From NCBI GenBank assembly GCA_000711775.1, contig ARYC01000818.1, positions 1-64,000 on the forward strand: a stretch of DNA of 64,000 nucleotides. Direction: 5' to 3'. The translations under genes were made by a program, and so were the position numbers. Origin of the DNA: Oxytricha trifallax. Taxonomy: Eukaryota; Ciliophora; Spirotrichea; Sporadotrichida; Oxytrichidae. Under the pieces are notes generated by a model. That model saw only the letters and a list, made by a program, of their open reading frames with translations. It had not been told where the DNA came from and did not search any database. Shown here piece by piece: positions 24,238 through 34,274 of the stretch (position 1 is its first letter; every line of letters starts with the position of its first letter).

Positions 24238-24362
24238 GCTCGTGTCAACCAACAACTACTATAACCCAGGCAACGTCTACTACTTCGTTATTAAGCAGAA
24301 GGAGAGAGTCATTTACTAAGACTTCTTCGTCAACTTCACTAAAAACGCTGCAAAACAAAAAC
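24238..24362 (+). CDS. Gene A, MDS
   Basis: Reads VSTNNYYNPGNVYYFVIKQK then ERVIYQDFFVNFTKNA, with TAA as Gln in IYQDFF. Two sequons, clear coding composition. Confidence 0.8.
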
Positions 24363-24439
24363 AATATTTACAAATTATAAACATTTTACGTCATCAAATA
24401 CATATATTAAGTAAAGTTATTAATTGATTTTTATAAAAT

Positions 24440-24497
24440 GCAAACCAGAGGAAGGAAATTCCTCTAGCAAAGCTCAACCTTACTCTATTTTATAAAA
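24440..24497 (+). CDS. Gene A, small MDS
   Basis: Reads KPEEGNSSSKAQPYSILQ. GC-raised island between AT-rich spacers. Confidence 0.55.
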
Positions 24498-24614
24498 ATA
24501 TGAATTACTTCTATATTATAAGTAAATGATTAATTTTAATATTACTAACGGAGGTAAACTATCATATAAAAAAATAAAAAACCAATTAAAATAGCATCCA
24601 ACTTTTTTTTAATA

Positions 24615-24695
24615 TTTAAGTTTATGCTGTCAGCCAATATGTACAGAGTCACTAATGAATACGTGAAATTCCAAAACCTCTCAGGCAATCTTTCA
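24615..24695 (+). CDS. Gene A, MDS
   Basis: Reads FMLSANMYRVTNEYVKFQNL then SGN. The overlapping minus-strand frame through this region is an AT-driven shadow. Confidence 0.65.
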
Positions 24696-24842
24696 TTTTT
24701 ATCATTTAACAATGGTTTATCAATTTTTATTAGATAAAGTCTAATTTTCAACAAATATGATTTAATTCATTCTGTGATATTTAAAACATCACCAAAACCA
24801 TCCAAATGTTAATATAAAATTAAACTTATTTGTTGCCTCTTG

Positions 24843-24975
24843 AACTTCAACCTTTGATCAACAGACAACAAGTTGAAATAGCACTATCCGGCTTGGTCAA
24901 CTTCAAGTCTGATAGCATCAATAACACAGTATAAGTGATTAACATTACCATTCCAGGACTCATTAAAAATGATCA
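24843..24975 (+). CDS. Gene A, MDS
   Basis: Reads LQPLINRQQVEIALSGLVNF then KSDSINNTVQVINITIPGLI. Alternating beta-strand pattern and two sequons fit an Ig-like ectodomain. Confidence 0.8.
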
Positions 24976-25009
24976 TATTTGAAAATTATATTTCTTTTAC
25001 TTAGGGATA

Positions 25010-25200
25010 TTAATGAAATAAAAGTTGACTCCCATCTTGCCTTGCCTTAGACCCACACATTTAAAATAATCTAAAATCTTTAATGTAAAATTTACTTTTT
25101 TTAAATATGTTAATATAGCCACTTTTTAATGATTGTTGACACATTCCTCGAACAAATTGGTTCTAAACTTATCAGTTTAATTGAAAACTTAATATTATAT
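25010..25200 (+). CDS. Gene A, two MDS
   Basis: 25012-25065 reads NEIKVDSHLALPQTHTFK. 25117-25190 reads MIVDTFLEQIGSKLISLIEN. A TTT repeat at the two inner edges would join THTF to LMIVDTF in frame. That pointer is short and less certain than the others. Confidence 0.65.
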
Positions 25201-25309
25201 TGTTAAATAATAAAAAATAAATTAATGAAATCTATTAGAATCTTATAACAGACATATTCATGAATTTCATAGATTTAATGAGTTATAAATAAACCTTGTT
25301 AAGTTTATC

Positions 25310-25590
25310 TAGGTCTTCAAGAAACCTTCAGCAGTTAGTAAAGTGTCAATCACTACAAACAAAGCAAACTACATTCCAGGTGAAACAGTTAATGTTACAG
25401 TTAGAGTGACAGGAGCTGCTGCCCTTACATCCAGTCAGTCTCAGTAAAGAATTAATTCTTTTATATATAACTTATACTGTAAATTTAAAAAATTAATAGG
25501 TTTACATCTTTGCTTCAGTTTAAGAAGATAGAGATTTCGGTGAGCCAAAGTCATCATTTGCTGGTCATAATAAGTTTATAACATAAAATT
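25310..25590 (+). CDS. Gene A, MDS with MG/Ig-like motif
   Basis: About 25315-25450 reads VFKKPSAVSKVSITTNKANY then IPGETVNVTVRVTGAAALTS. About 25500-25565 reads VYIFASVQEDRDFGEPKSSF. NYIPGETVNVTVRV matches the Y-x-P-G-E-x-V-x-V-x-V pattern of macroglobulin-like or bacterial Ig-like beta sandwiches. This is a resemblance, not a database match. Confidence 0.8.
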
Positions 25591-25631
25591 ATATTAATTG
25601 TAGATATTAATATTTTTATAACTATTTTCCA

Positions 25632-25790
25632 GATGGTTGTCTTTGAAAAATTAAGACGAAACTGCTCAGTTTGCATGTGTTTGTAATTGATAAAGAAATA
25701 CAGAATAATTAACGTTTTTACTATTATAAATGTATAAATTCAGGGAAACTTGTCACTACGATAACGTAAAACAGCAGCATTCATTATAAA
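25632..25790 (+). CDS. Gene A, small MDS pair
   Basis: 25636-25690 reads WLSLKNQDETAQFACVC. 25741-25785 reads FRETCHYDNVKQQH. Both are Cys-containing and GC-raised. Order and joining not proven. Confidence 0.45.
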
Positions 25791-25954
25791 TATATAACAT
25801 TAGGGGCGATGACATAAATGGATTACGCGAATTTTGATTTATTTAAATTAGAATAATTCATGATGCTCTTATAGGTGAGATTATTATGAGTATTATTCCC
25901 TTAAGTTGAATTTCCTTTTAAAATTATATATCCATTTACTAATATATATATATT

Positions 25955-26036
25955 TAGTCAAATGTACTTTGATAACGATGCTGATAACGAAGTCTTCAAC
26001 TTCATGAACCCACTTACCTTAGCCGACCATATCTTT
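25955..26036 (+). CDS. Gene A, MDS with verified right pointer
   Basis: Reads QMYFDNDADNEVFNFMNPLT then LADHIF, ending in pointer ATCTTT (26031-26036). The same hexamer at 26074-26079 starts the next MDS. Removal of a 43-base IES gives DHIFGVPAN in frame. Confidence 0.9.
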
Positions 26037-26073
26037 AAACTTTTAGATGTTTAAAATATGAAATAAAGGAATA

Positions 26074-26234
26074 ATCTTTGGAGTCCCAGCTAACAATAGC
26101 AAAGATCTCAACATTGAATTGTTTATGTCTCTTCAGGGTCTTAGGTAACAAACTTTCGAAATGCAAGCACTTTCTCTCTTTGAGAAGCATGCATCAAATG
26201 ACTTCGGAACTGACAGTGTCTTCTACCCTAAATC
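26074..26234 (+). CDS. Gene A, MDS with both pointers verified
   Basis: Starts with ATCTTT and reads GVPANNSKDLNIELFMSLQG, LRQQTFEMQALSLFEKHASN and DFGTDSVFYPKS. It ends in pointer AAATC (26230-26234), repeated at 26372-26376. A diverged copy of its middle part lies at 40905-40965. Confidence 0.9.
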
Positions 26235-26371
26235 TAAGTATATATAAATTTTGATTAAGCTTTAATTTTCAAAAGAAAGTTATTCTAAGACTCTCAAGTT
26301 AATTTGTAAAACACACTTTTATAAATTTTAAAGTTAAAAAATCAAGTGTCTAATTAAAATTATAATGCATA

Positions 26372-26517
26372 AAATCAATCGACGATTTGAGTAGAGCTTT
26401 TGCCAACAACTTCTTGAGAATGGCAGAAGGATAAGCCCTTGAACCAATTGTCTTCAATGACCCCAACAAGCCCATTCCCACAATTCCACAAACAACTACC
26501 CCTATTCCTACAACTAC
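26372..26517 (+). CDS. Gene A, MDS leading into the Thr/Pro stalk
   Basis: Begins with AAATC so that FYPKS joins to IDDLSRAFANNF. It then reads LRMAEGQALEPIVFNDPNKP and a Thr/Pro-rich stretch PIPTIPQTTTPIPTTT. The right pointer CAACTAC (26511-26517) recurs at 26585-26591. A copy of the FNDPNK-to-stalk region lies at 41222. Confidence 0.9.
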
Positions 26518-26584
26518 AAGAGCTTGAGAAGGAAAAAAAAATCTAATTTCAGTTAAAAAGATGACCTATAAATAACACCAACTT

Positions 26585-26860
26585 CAACTACTACTAAAAT
26601 GTTAAAATTAAATTAGAAAATATTTCCAACAAGGCTGCCACTACTACTCTTTTTTCATTAATAGAATGGACAAGTAACGCTTCTCAATTAAAATTTGACA
26701 ATAACTTTTCATTGATTTCTAATAATTATAAATTCAATTTTTAAATATTTTAGCAAAATTATTATTTTAACTATAAAACCTCACTTATTTATATTTCAAA
26801 TAAATACTGTGACTATCAAGCCATTAACTACCACTTACCCCAAAACCCCTTTCATTCATG
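26585..26860 (+). CDS. Gene A, 3' Thr-rich stalk MDS
   Basis: Pointer CAACTAC opens a short island TTTTK. Further Thr-rich islands follow at about 26630-26655 (KAATTT) and 26805-26860 (TVTIKPLTTTYPKTPFIHV). The coding word CCCCAAAACCCC at 26838-26849 is read as YPKTP. A stop was not located with confidence. The protein is probably a mucin-like, O-glycosylated cell-surface molecule. Confidence 0.55.
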
Positions 26861-27200
26861 TATTTTATATATATTACGACACTGCTTTTCGTAACGTCTT
26901 TTTTTAAATTACATCTAAATATTATTTTAGTTTTCTATCGAATTTTAAAGATAACCTTCGTTCTTTCAATATCCCTTTATTTTCCCTAGATAGTTGTTCA
27001 TAAAATATCAAAAGAAATGTATGTGTGAAAAAATTTAAATATGGTATGTTATCTAATGGAAAGAAACAATAAATAAATGATTGCCCTTAATTAAAATTCC
27101 TCAAAATTTGTTTACAAATATGTCAATAAATAATATTCATTATATTTTTTGAGAAATTACGAAAATAAAATATTCTTTAAGTATGGTAATATTACTTAAT

Positions 27201-27279
27201 CAAAACCCCAAAACCCCTTAGAGAGGTTTATAAGTGCTTTGATTTGTAGGGTATAGTTGGGATCTTATTGGGGTTAGTA
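27201..27279 (+). repeat. TBE left terminal inverted repeat
   Basis: About 78 bp. After the C4A4 tip it shares TTATAAGTGCTTTGATTTGT and GGGTATA with the right end (31206-31283, inverted). The left end keeps two intact telomere-like units. Confidence 0.9.
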
Positions 27280-27302
27280 GAGAAATTAGGTCAATTTGCA
27301 AA

Positions 27303-28310
27303 ATGAGAAATAGAAATTAGCGAAATTTAGGGTCTATTTATGATGAGAAATATTTAGATTTACTGTGCTTAAGCTTAGGTATGGTACGAGTATTAAAATA
27401 GAGTAAGTCAAAACAACTAAATTATGCAGCTATAGCAAAGCTCTTACACAAGAGTGCCTCTATTGTTAGGTATCACTGCATGTTAGCTGTTTAGCATTTT
27501 TATTCTGGTACTTTAAAACATCCAGTAAGAAAACAAAAGTTCATTTAGACCCATATTGACTACCTCTGTGACTCCAAGACTTTAAAGTATTGGGCACATT
27601 TTCCATTAGACTAGCGAGCTGTAATTTTTCATCGCAGGTTTTCTGACATGCGTATCTCTCCTTAGACTATAGCCAAAATTTATAGAAGCAATGGCATTAC
27701 TTTCAAGACAGTCAATAGAGTGAAGAGAGTGATTGATTTTACAGTGCCATTTAAAGTAATAATTTAAACTATATATATGATTAAATGAAGAGGGCTATTG
27801 AATATGACATCAAGTTTATACACGCTGATGAAGCTGTGTTTACCTTCAACACCTTTATTAATAAGTCTAGGAATATGATAATATAGAAGTCTACGATTAG
27901 AAAGTAAAGGTTGTAACCCATGAAATTTAGCAGGTATTAGTGAAGACTCTGGCTTAGAAAGTTATGTTATTCATCCTCGCTCTATTAAGCGAGAGTAGTA
28001 CATAAAGTTCCTATATAAGTTGAAAGTTAAATACAACGATTAGGAGATCATCCTCTTTGTTGACAACCTCTCAGTTCATAAGACTAAGGAGTCTAAGAAA
28101 GCTTATGAAGAGTTAAACATAACTCCTGTATATAACATTCCCTATAGCCCACAGTTTAATGGAATCGTATTCTATTGGAGTTAAATTAAGACTCACTACA
28201 AGAAACTGCTGCTGTATCACCTTATGCATGACTTGCCTATCGATACAGTAGACTTGATTCAGAGTAGCTGCAAGAGAGTAAGCATATATAAGACAACAGT
28301 TTGTGCGTGA
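27303..28310 (+). CDS. TBE 42-kDa-type DDE transposase
   Basis: ATG at 27303, TGA at 28308-28310, TAA/TAG read as Gln. An N-terminal helix-turn-helix region (YAAIAKLLHKSASIVRYHCM) and a second one (DMRISPQTIAKIYRSNGITF) precede the catalytic core. The first acid is in IHADEAVFT, the second in ILFVDNLSVHKT. The third position falls in PYSPQFNGIVFYW with spacing of 34 residues after the second Asp, but it is Val (GTA at 28167-28169) where Glu is expected. A 35-base GT...AG segment (27756-27790) interrupts the frame and its removal restores it. One more frame change lies near 27931. In Oxytricha such transposases are known to act in germline DNA elimination. This copy is probably inactive. Confidence 0.93.
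27756..27790 (+). other. Putative 35-nt intron in the TBE transposase
   Basis: Begins GTAATAATTT and ends AAATGAAG. It contains an in-frame TGA. Removing it joins DFTVPFK to RAIEYDIKF in frame. Size and GT...AG borders fit very short ciliate introns, though a simple frameshift remains possible. Confidence 0.6.
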
Positions 28311-29161
28311 GAAGGAAGAATAAATGTTTAGATTTAAATAAATGAATAAGTTTACATATTAAGTTAACTCAGAAAGGGATTAGGCTTCTCCTTCTTCTCC
28401 TCTTCTTATGGCTTGCTTGGGCCCATATTACTTCTCTTACTTCCAGCTCCTACATCTATGTTCACTTCATCTGGTTTTTAAAAATCTTTATAAAGTTTCT
28501 TGCTCAATTAATGAATAGTCTATGAATTTCTCTCTCTCTCTCTGTTAATCATTGCATGTTCTTTCATTAGGAATATACCAGTTCCAGGTTTCCCTATAAA
28601 GTTATGTGTATAAGCTTACTAGAGAGGTAAGGATGCTTCTTAAGCTCCGCAAGCCAGGTCTCGCTTATTATTATGCCTCAATTCTTTTAATCTTCATGAG
28701 AAATAGAGTAGCATTTTTTGTGAGCTTCTTCAATGATTTCTCTGGGATAACTCTCTCTTAAAGTGCCAAGGACACTAAAGAAGAAGATCCTTTCTGGAAG
28801 CTTGTTAAAGAGTTTTTTCTTGGTGGGAAGATAAAGTACCAACTCTTCATCTTTCATGGTATCATCGTAGAGATTAGTGACTGAAATCTCTGGGTAGTTT
28901 GGTATTTTAATCAACTTTATTTCATTGTTTTTGAAGGCTTTCTTCTCATCAAAGAGAATAGCTTTTATAAATGAAATTTTGGTACCTTCCATCGTTGGAA
29001 GGAATAATCCCACTATAATATATAATTAAGTTTATGTTGCATGCTTACCATGTTAAGTGAGGTATCGATAGAGATCCTCCTTGCTTTTTAATCTTGAGAT
29101 TATTTCTTATGCTTCAATTCTCTTCATTGCAGTACTTATAGATTCCATCATTGTTCCTTCT
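28259..29161 (-). CDS. TBE 22-kDa-type ORF
   Basis: Convergent with the transposase. ATG at 29161 opens MMESISTAMKRIEAQEIISR. After an apparent intron (29013-29048) it reads GLFLPTMEGTKISFIKAILF, YEPISVTNL-like and ELVLYLPTKKKLFNKLPERI segments. A TGA lies at 28678-28680. The reading continues WLAELKKHPYLS, then KPGTGIFLMKEHAMIN and a charged tail with SKRSNMGPSKPQEEEKKEKP. The last open codon before TGA is at 28259, which would overlap the transposase 3' end by about 50 bases, so the true C-terminus may be earlier (near 28350). The function of this TBE protein is not established. Confidence 0.85.
29013..29048 (-). other. Putative 36-nt intron in the TBE 22-kDa ORF
   Basis: On the minus strand it begins GTAAGCATGC and ends TATTATAG. 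It is a multiple of three, so the frame stays open without splicing. A second candidate in the same gene (about 28590-28615, GTAAGC...TTTATAG, 26 nt) restores the frame between HPYLS and KPGTGIF. Confidence 0.5.
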
Positions 29162-29695
29162 CTAGTGACTGAATTTCAAATTTTACTATATAGAGTTCTG
29201 GATCCTATTGTTAAAAATCTTAGTATTAAATATGTACATCTTATAAGAGGTTAACCCTGCAAAGATACGTGGAGAAAGTTTGCAGAAACTGTATCAAACT
29301 GCAGAGATTAATCTCCATTTTTATCTATATAGTTCCATTATATTACTACTAAATTTGCTTAAATTTAATTAGTACTGGTAAATTCGTTTATTTTTAATTG
29401 GTACCAATTTTATAGTACCAAAATTTAATTAGTACCAACATTTAATCAAGTGAAGTTTTAATGGAAAAGTTCCAATCTAATTGGTACTAGTACCAACCTA
29501 TATTTTTTTCTAAGTTGGTACCAAAATTAAAAATATTAAGCATGAAATTATAAAATTTATAGTTATCTAAGCATAATATGATCTCTAATACTTTAAAATC
29601 AACCATTTTTTTGCAGTGCCAACTCCTGTACAGAATAAATAGAACTAGAGAAGTTATTAGAGCTTTATAATAGAAATTTAAATTTGATTTTAAAA
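29162..29695. other. TBE intergenic region between divergent genes
   Basis: Separates the 22-kDa-type and 57-kDa-type starts and should contain their divergent promoters. It holds repeated GGTACCAA/TTGGTACC words between 29365 and 29525 (TTAATTAGTACC, AATTGGTACC, AGTTGGTACC), partly inverted. These may be binding sites or secondary structure. No ORF seen. Confidence 0.5.
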
Positions 29696-31144
29696 ATGGC
29701 GGCTAACTTAAATCGAAAAGCAGTTTCTTTTTGCAGTTAATAATCATAGCTAAACTTTGGCTCAACTAAAAGGCCAGAAGTTATTTATGTTGAAAGGGAG
29801 GTAGAGCTAAGAGCTCTTGAGTTTGAAGCAGAGGTCTTCAAAATAGAAGTATAGAACTTAAAGGAGAGAGCAGAGATAGGACTTTAAACATAAATTGAAT
29901 ATGTTGAGGACCTAAAAGAACAGCTCCCTATTGAAAAGATAAAAACATTTTAATGTGAAGACTGCTAGAATCTTTTCTCAACCGAACAAAGCTTGAAGAG
30001 ACACCTTAAAGAAGTACACTCTGGCAAAGCCAAGATTTATTTCAACCATGAAAAAGTGGATGGAAGGTACTAATGCACAACTTGTATGAAGTCTTATACT
30101 CACTCTGCAAAAGTTAAGAAGCCCATGCAAAAGCATCACCTCAGTGAGTTCTTGATTTAAGATAAAGGGACATAAAAACTTGTGACAGCTAAAAGAAAAT
30201 CAAATACTCTCGAGTCTTAAAGAGAGTCACAGGAGAAGCTCAAGACACAGAAAAGATTAGAATCGATGAATTAACCTGCAGCCAATACAATTCTAGCCTG
30301 CTTCCAAGCAAAAGCTATGAGCATTCCTGCATTGAATGCAATTAATCTGAGTAGTTTTATTAAGAATTACTTGCATATAAGTGTTCCTAACAAAGCAAAG
30401 CCTTATAGTGGTTGATGAGTATACATACAAGATGTACCCTTTCAGCTATCTCCTTAAGAACAAGCAATACTAAAATGAGTTTGCTAACGAATATACGATT
30501 CTTAGAGAAGCATAATGAAAAGATTGCAAGAACTTGCTTATGCTAGATGGTGTTATTTTAATCTATGGTTTTATCGCACTGAGACTTAAGAAATATGAAA
30601 TGACTCTGAGAGATTATTTATATCATAACATATACCCAGATGATTTGAATGATATATTATCAGATTTGATAATGGGAGTCAAGTAGTTGCATGAACTTGG
30701 ATATGTTCATAGAGATTTTAAACCTGAAAATGTAATGTTGAACCTCTCCCCTTTAGAAGTTATAGTTATCGATTTCAATAGAGCCTTAAGATAAGAGATA
30801 GCAACTTTAGCAAAGGTTCTTGGCACTCCTGGCTACTTCCCAATAAGAGAGAAGTGGGAAATGGATCAGTTTAGTGTGATGTACGGGCAGTAGCTGCTAT
30901 AATTTTAGAGAGCGATATGGAATGCATGTCTTAATATGGTACCAAATAAGAGAAATAATCAATAAGTTTAGCGAGTAAAGATATAAAGCAGGACGATATC
31001 TGCAAAGAAATCAAACAGATTGTAGCAATGATAATTGTAAGAGCACCATCATATCCAAGATAATCCTTAGACAATTTATTTGAACCACTAGAGAGGGCAA
31101 GATTCAAGAGATACAACAAAGACAAGCAGATAAAGTTTGTTTGA
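29696..31144 (+). CDS. TBE 57-kDa-type zinc-finger and protein-kinase-like ORF
   Basis: ATG at 29696, final TGA at 31142-31144. An N-terminal coiled-coil-like region (VEREVELRALEFEAEVFKIE) is followed by two C2H2 fingers: CEDCQNLF...HLKEVH and CTTCMKSY...MQKHH. The C-terminal half is kinase-like: ANEYTILREA, then GYVHRDFKPENVML (catalytic loop HRD-x-K-P-E-N), IDFNRAL where DFG is expected (DFN), and GTPGYFP. The frame changes near 30412 (a 28-nt GT...AG segment there could be an intron), has a TGA at 30516-30518 and changes again near 30890. The domain order matches the known TBE 57-kDa product. Probably decayed. Confidence 0.92.
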
Positions 31145-31205
31145 ATTTAATCACTTAAAACTCATTAAAAATACATTAAATTTACATAAAACCTGTATTT
31201 TCACA

Positions 31206-31283
31206 ACTAACCCCAATTAGACCCCAAATATACCCTACAAATCAAAGCACTTATAATCCTCACTAAGGGGTTTTAGGATTTTG
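31206..31283 (-). repeat. TBE right terminal inverted repeat
   Basis: Inverted partner of 27201-27279. Its tip has two substitutions relative to the G4T4G4T4 pattern (GGGGTTTTAGGATTTTG), while the inner CAAATCAAAGCACTTATAA is conserved. Confidence 0.9.
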
Positions 31284-31419
31284 AATGTTATTTTTTAAGG
31301 AGTCATAATGGAACTTATTTAGAAAAAATTATATAAAAGCGGTATATATATTATCATTCAATTATATTTTTATAGTTTAAAATAATTACTTCGAGTAACT
31401 CATTCATCAAGAAATAAGG

Positions 31420-31650
31420 ATGGAAAATAATACTCGAAACATAAGATCATTTTACAAATGTTTATTTATGATACCCTAAAATATTTTGACATTCTCAATG
31501 AAACTATATATTTCCTCAATTTTTGAATTAAAGCTATGTAATATATCTGAATTTTAAGAACTTAACAAAAAGAATAATCACATTAATGATTTTTATTTAT
31601 TATTGAAACTTATTCTTAAAAGTATAGGCAAAATAAATTTGTTCTTTTGA
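31420..31650 (+). CDS. Small ORF downstream of TBE
   Basis: ATG at 31420 to TGA at 31648-31650, 76 residues in the ciliate code (MENNTRNIRSFYKCLFMIPQ ... FLLLKLILKS-like end). Composition is only mildly different from spacer, so it may be a chance frame or an MDS. Confidence 0.3.
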
Positions 31651-31829
31651 TCTCAACATAATTAGTGCATAACAGATTCAGTGAATAATGATCAAATTAT
31701 AATTCTATAAATAATATTATAGGCATTAAAGAATGAAAAATTAATAGTATTAATCATAATGTTTAGATAATCTAAATTAAATTGATTTTTATTCAATATT
31801 ATTTTGAATTTAGAGTAAAATTTTTATAT

Positions 31830-31985
31830 TAATTAAATGCCCTAGGTTTTGATTTAGTCATTCCGTTTGAATTGAAATTTATTGAGTAAAGATATTACTA
31901 AGAAAGTAAGAATATATTTCAAACTAAAAGGAAACGAAGAAACTAATAAATGTAAATTTTATACCCTATTATTAATAATAATATT
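31830..31985 (+). CDS. Isolated MDS, unknown protein
   Basis: Reads NALGFDLVIPFELKFIEQRY then YQESKNIFQTKRKRRNQQMQ. The basic KRKRR patch could be a nuclear signal. It is GC-raised at its start only. Confidence 0.45.
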
Positions 31986-32454
31986 TGACTCTACCAAAAT
32001 CAATCAATATGAATGAGAATTTTTTAAATAATAAATCAATTGTATTTTAGTTTATTATTGTTTTAATCTGATTTATTTAAATGGATTAATTATTTGAAAT
32101 GTAGAAAATATTTAGGTATTTAGAGTTAAAATATATGAAATAAACTTTTCTGAACGGAGTTAATCAATTTTTATAGAAGCTCTAATAATGTCATATTCTT
32201 TTAAGAAATTATAAAACCATACTCAAGATATTAAATATTAACTCCTTAAAAAATATACCTTATCAATTGTAAATTTATTTACGTCCTTAATAAAAATCAA
32301 TATATTAAAATATGGAAGTTTAGAGTTTTAACTCCACAGACCACTACATCAATATGTTTTAATCACCTAATTTAAAATTTATAACTTATAATTAAATATT
32401 TGATATTTTAAATTGTTTATTGAATCTCCAATAATAGAATTGGCTTAAAACGGT

Positions 32455-32640
32455 ATGCTTAAGTTCAACGCATTCTTGAATAACTTCGAGCAACAATTCG
32501 ACTCAAATATCTTCAACTATGCAAATATGCCCCAAAACTATTACGACTATTATCCCGTCCCCAGATCTCCAGTTGATTTTATGAACAACATCGAACCTGT
32601 TCTAGCTAACTGGACTCATTTCAAATAAATTAAAATAGAA
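32455..32640 (+). CDS. Gene B, first recognised MDS
   Basis: Reads NGMLKFNAFLNNFEQQFDSN, IFNYANMPQNYYDYYPVPRS then PVDFMNNIEPVLANWTHF. Asn/Tyr/Pro-rich. A paralogous copy with the same first bases (AACGGTATGCTT...TTCAACGCATTC) is at 42470 in gene C. The ATG within NGM may be the start but no signal peptide is evident. Confidence 0.85.
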
Positions 32641-32881
32641 TATTTAACATTATTGCATTTTTTCCTTCATGGAATTTTTATAATATAAATTTATATTCAT
32701 CAACTTCCATAAGACTACAATAGAGAAGCTAAATTAGATAAATCAACAACATTTTAAAAAATTTTAACCTAAAGTTAAGTGAAAATTCTAAATTTTATAT
32801 TAATAATCTACGATAACATTTATAAATTTTTATTTGATTGTTCTTCTCAACATGATGAAAAATTGGAATATTGGTATATAT

Positions 32882-33314
32882 AATTTATAATATTGTAGGA
32901 ATACATTTGATTTGGGAAAATAAAATAATAATAAATTTAGAAATTATTATAATAGTGGCAGTTAACTTTATGGAAACCTATACAATATGGTACTTGTTCG
33001 ATAGAGAATTCAAAATTAGCTGGACTTTACTTCTGGCGATACCCTTCTATCGCATCTCCATAGCGAGTTAACACGACTTTTTTTTATATTAAAATCATCT
33101 TAACAAATCACTCAAAATTAAAATCTAGTTATTTTGCTTTAGGAATGCGATAGAAGGGTATCGCCAGAAGTAAAGTCCAGCTAATTTTGAATTCTCTATC
33201 GAACAAGTACCATATTGTATAGGTTTCCATAAAGTTAACTGCCACTATTATAATAATTTCTAAATTTATTATTTTATTTTCCCAAATCAAATGTATTCCT
33301 ACAATATTATAAAT
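32882..33314. mobile_element. Foldback family 1, copy c (best preserved)
   Basis: Tips AATTTATAATATTGTAGGAA and TTCCTACAATATTATAAATT are perfect inverted copies. The arms share GGCAGTTAACTTTATGGAAA, CAATATGGTACTTGTTCGAT and GGACTTTACTTCTGGCGATA. The two arms (about 190 bp) are almost identical around an AAAATCATCTTAACAAATCA loop. Reading either arm outward from the loop gives the same short chance peptide, so the frames here are not genes. Inserted in an IES of gene B. Confidence 0.95.
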
Positions 33315-34130
33315 TTCAGACATTCAAGGCAATTTCTCCATCAAAGTGAACACCTATGTTTTTAATAATAAATTTTATATATGGAGTTATTGGTACTCAA
33401 AAAATGCACACATAAAGTCAATATTAAGGAATAACAATTTAATTAAAAAATTTAAGCTTTAATAATTGATATGCTTTTTATTAGATTAAATGTAAAAACT
33501 ATTTTAATATAATATTTCAATAACATACCTAATGTAAATTAATTCTTTTCAATTTACTTTTGAGTAAGTAATTTCGAAAATATTAAGCTGTGACATTCAG
33601 AGCATCAAACAATATGCCAGTCTACACAAACTGCACTTTCAGTGCTTTCAGTGATAGCTTACTCTACAACTTTACCATAAATCAAAAGATGGTCAACGGA
33701 TCACTTGTCCTTAACTAAACATACAATCATTAAATAAATATAATTAAATTATATACTGATATGTTTAATATTGTGTTAATGTCACTGCAAATAACACCAA
33801 CTACACAGTCTAAATATTATTTATAAAATTATGGAATTTGAATTAATGTGCAACTAATTGTAAAATTATTCCTAATATCAGATATAAAGCTTTTTATACT
33901 ATATAATAATTAAAAACAATGAATATTATTATTGAGCAAACTTCCAGGTGACAGCAATCAAAGAGGTTAGTCGTTAAAACGGTTAATTCCCAATCTATTT
34001 AACTTGTAAATCTCCTGACGGCGTCCAGTATTCATATAGTGATATTCTAGATATTACAATCCTAAAAGAATCTATGAAGGTTGAGCAATATGCCAGCGGA
34101 AACATCAAATCTTTTTATTAAGTTATAATC
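33312..34130 (+). CDS. Gene B, MDS cluster
   Basis: Islands: about 33318-33360 (DIQGNFSIKVNTYVF), 33582-33718 (AVTFRASNNMPVYTNCTFSA, LLYNFTINQKMVNGSLVLNQ), 33772-33812 (CVNVTANNTNYTVQ) and 33940-34130 (ANFQVTAIKEVSRQNGQFPI, LTCKSPDGVQYSYSDILDIT, KVEQYASGNIKSFY). Many sequons. The first has a gene C counterpart at 42662 (TIKVNTYEI) and the last at 44905-44990. Extracellular beta-rich protein likely. Confidence 0.8.
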
Positions 34131-34274
34131 TAATAAAAATGCTATAACATTAATCAATAGAGTATTTAATTTTATTTATATTTTGTGCATTTAATTATAG
34201 ATTGAAGTGCATCATAAAATATTAAGAATTATTTTTCATAAAATATTTAATGCAAATCTCATTTACCTTTTATA

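Larger units (their letters stand above)
27201..31283. mobile_element. TBE transposon (telomere-bearing element), 4.08 kb
   Basis: A complete-length element of the hypotrich TBE family (Tc1/mariner-type DNA transposon). It starts with CAAAACCCCAAAACCCC and ends with the inverted, slightly diverged AAGGGGTTTTAGGATTTTG. It is flanked by the target duplication AAT (27198-27200 and 31284-31286), the known A-n-T target type. It carries the three classical genes: a 42-kDa-type transposase (plus), a 22-kDa-type ORF (minus) and a 57-kDa-type zinc-finger/kinase ORF (plus). Several frame breaks and a changed catalytic residue make this copy probably non-functional. It sits between gene A and gene B in germline-limited DNA. 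Confidence 0.97.

Noticed and set aside
30931-31125. Minus-strand 64-residue ORF
   Set aside because: Antisense to the 3' part of the TBE 57-kDa-type gene, which has clear family features.
32871-33323. Two nearly identical 64-66 residue ORFs on opposite strands
   Set aside because: They are the two arms of the palindromic foldback copy c, so each is the mirror of the other and neither shows coding constraint.
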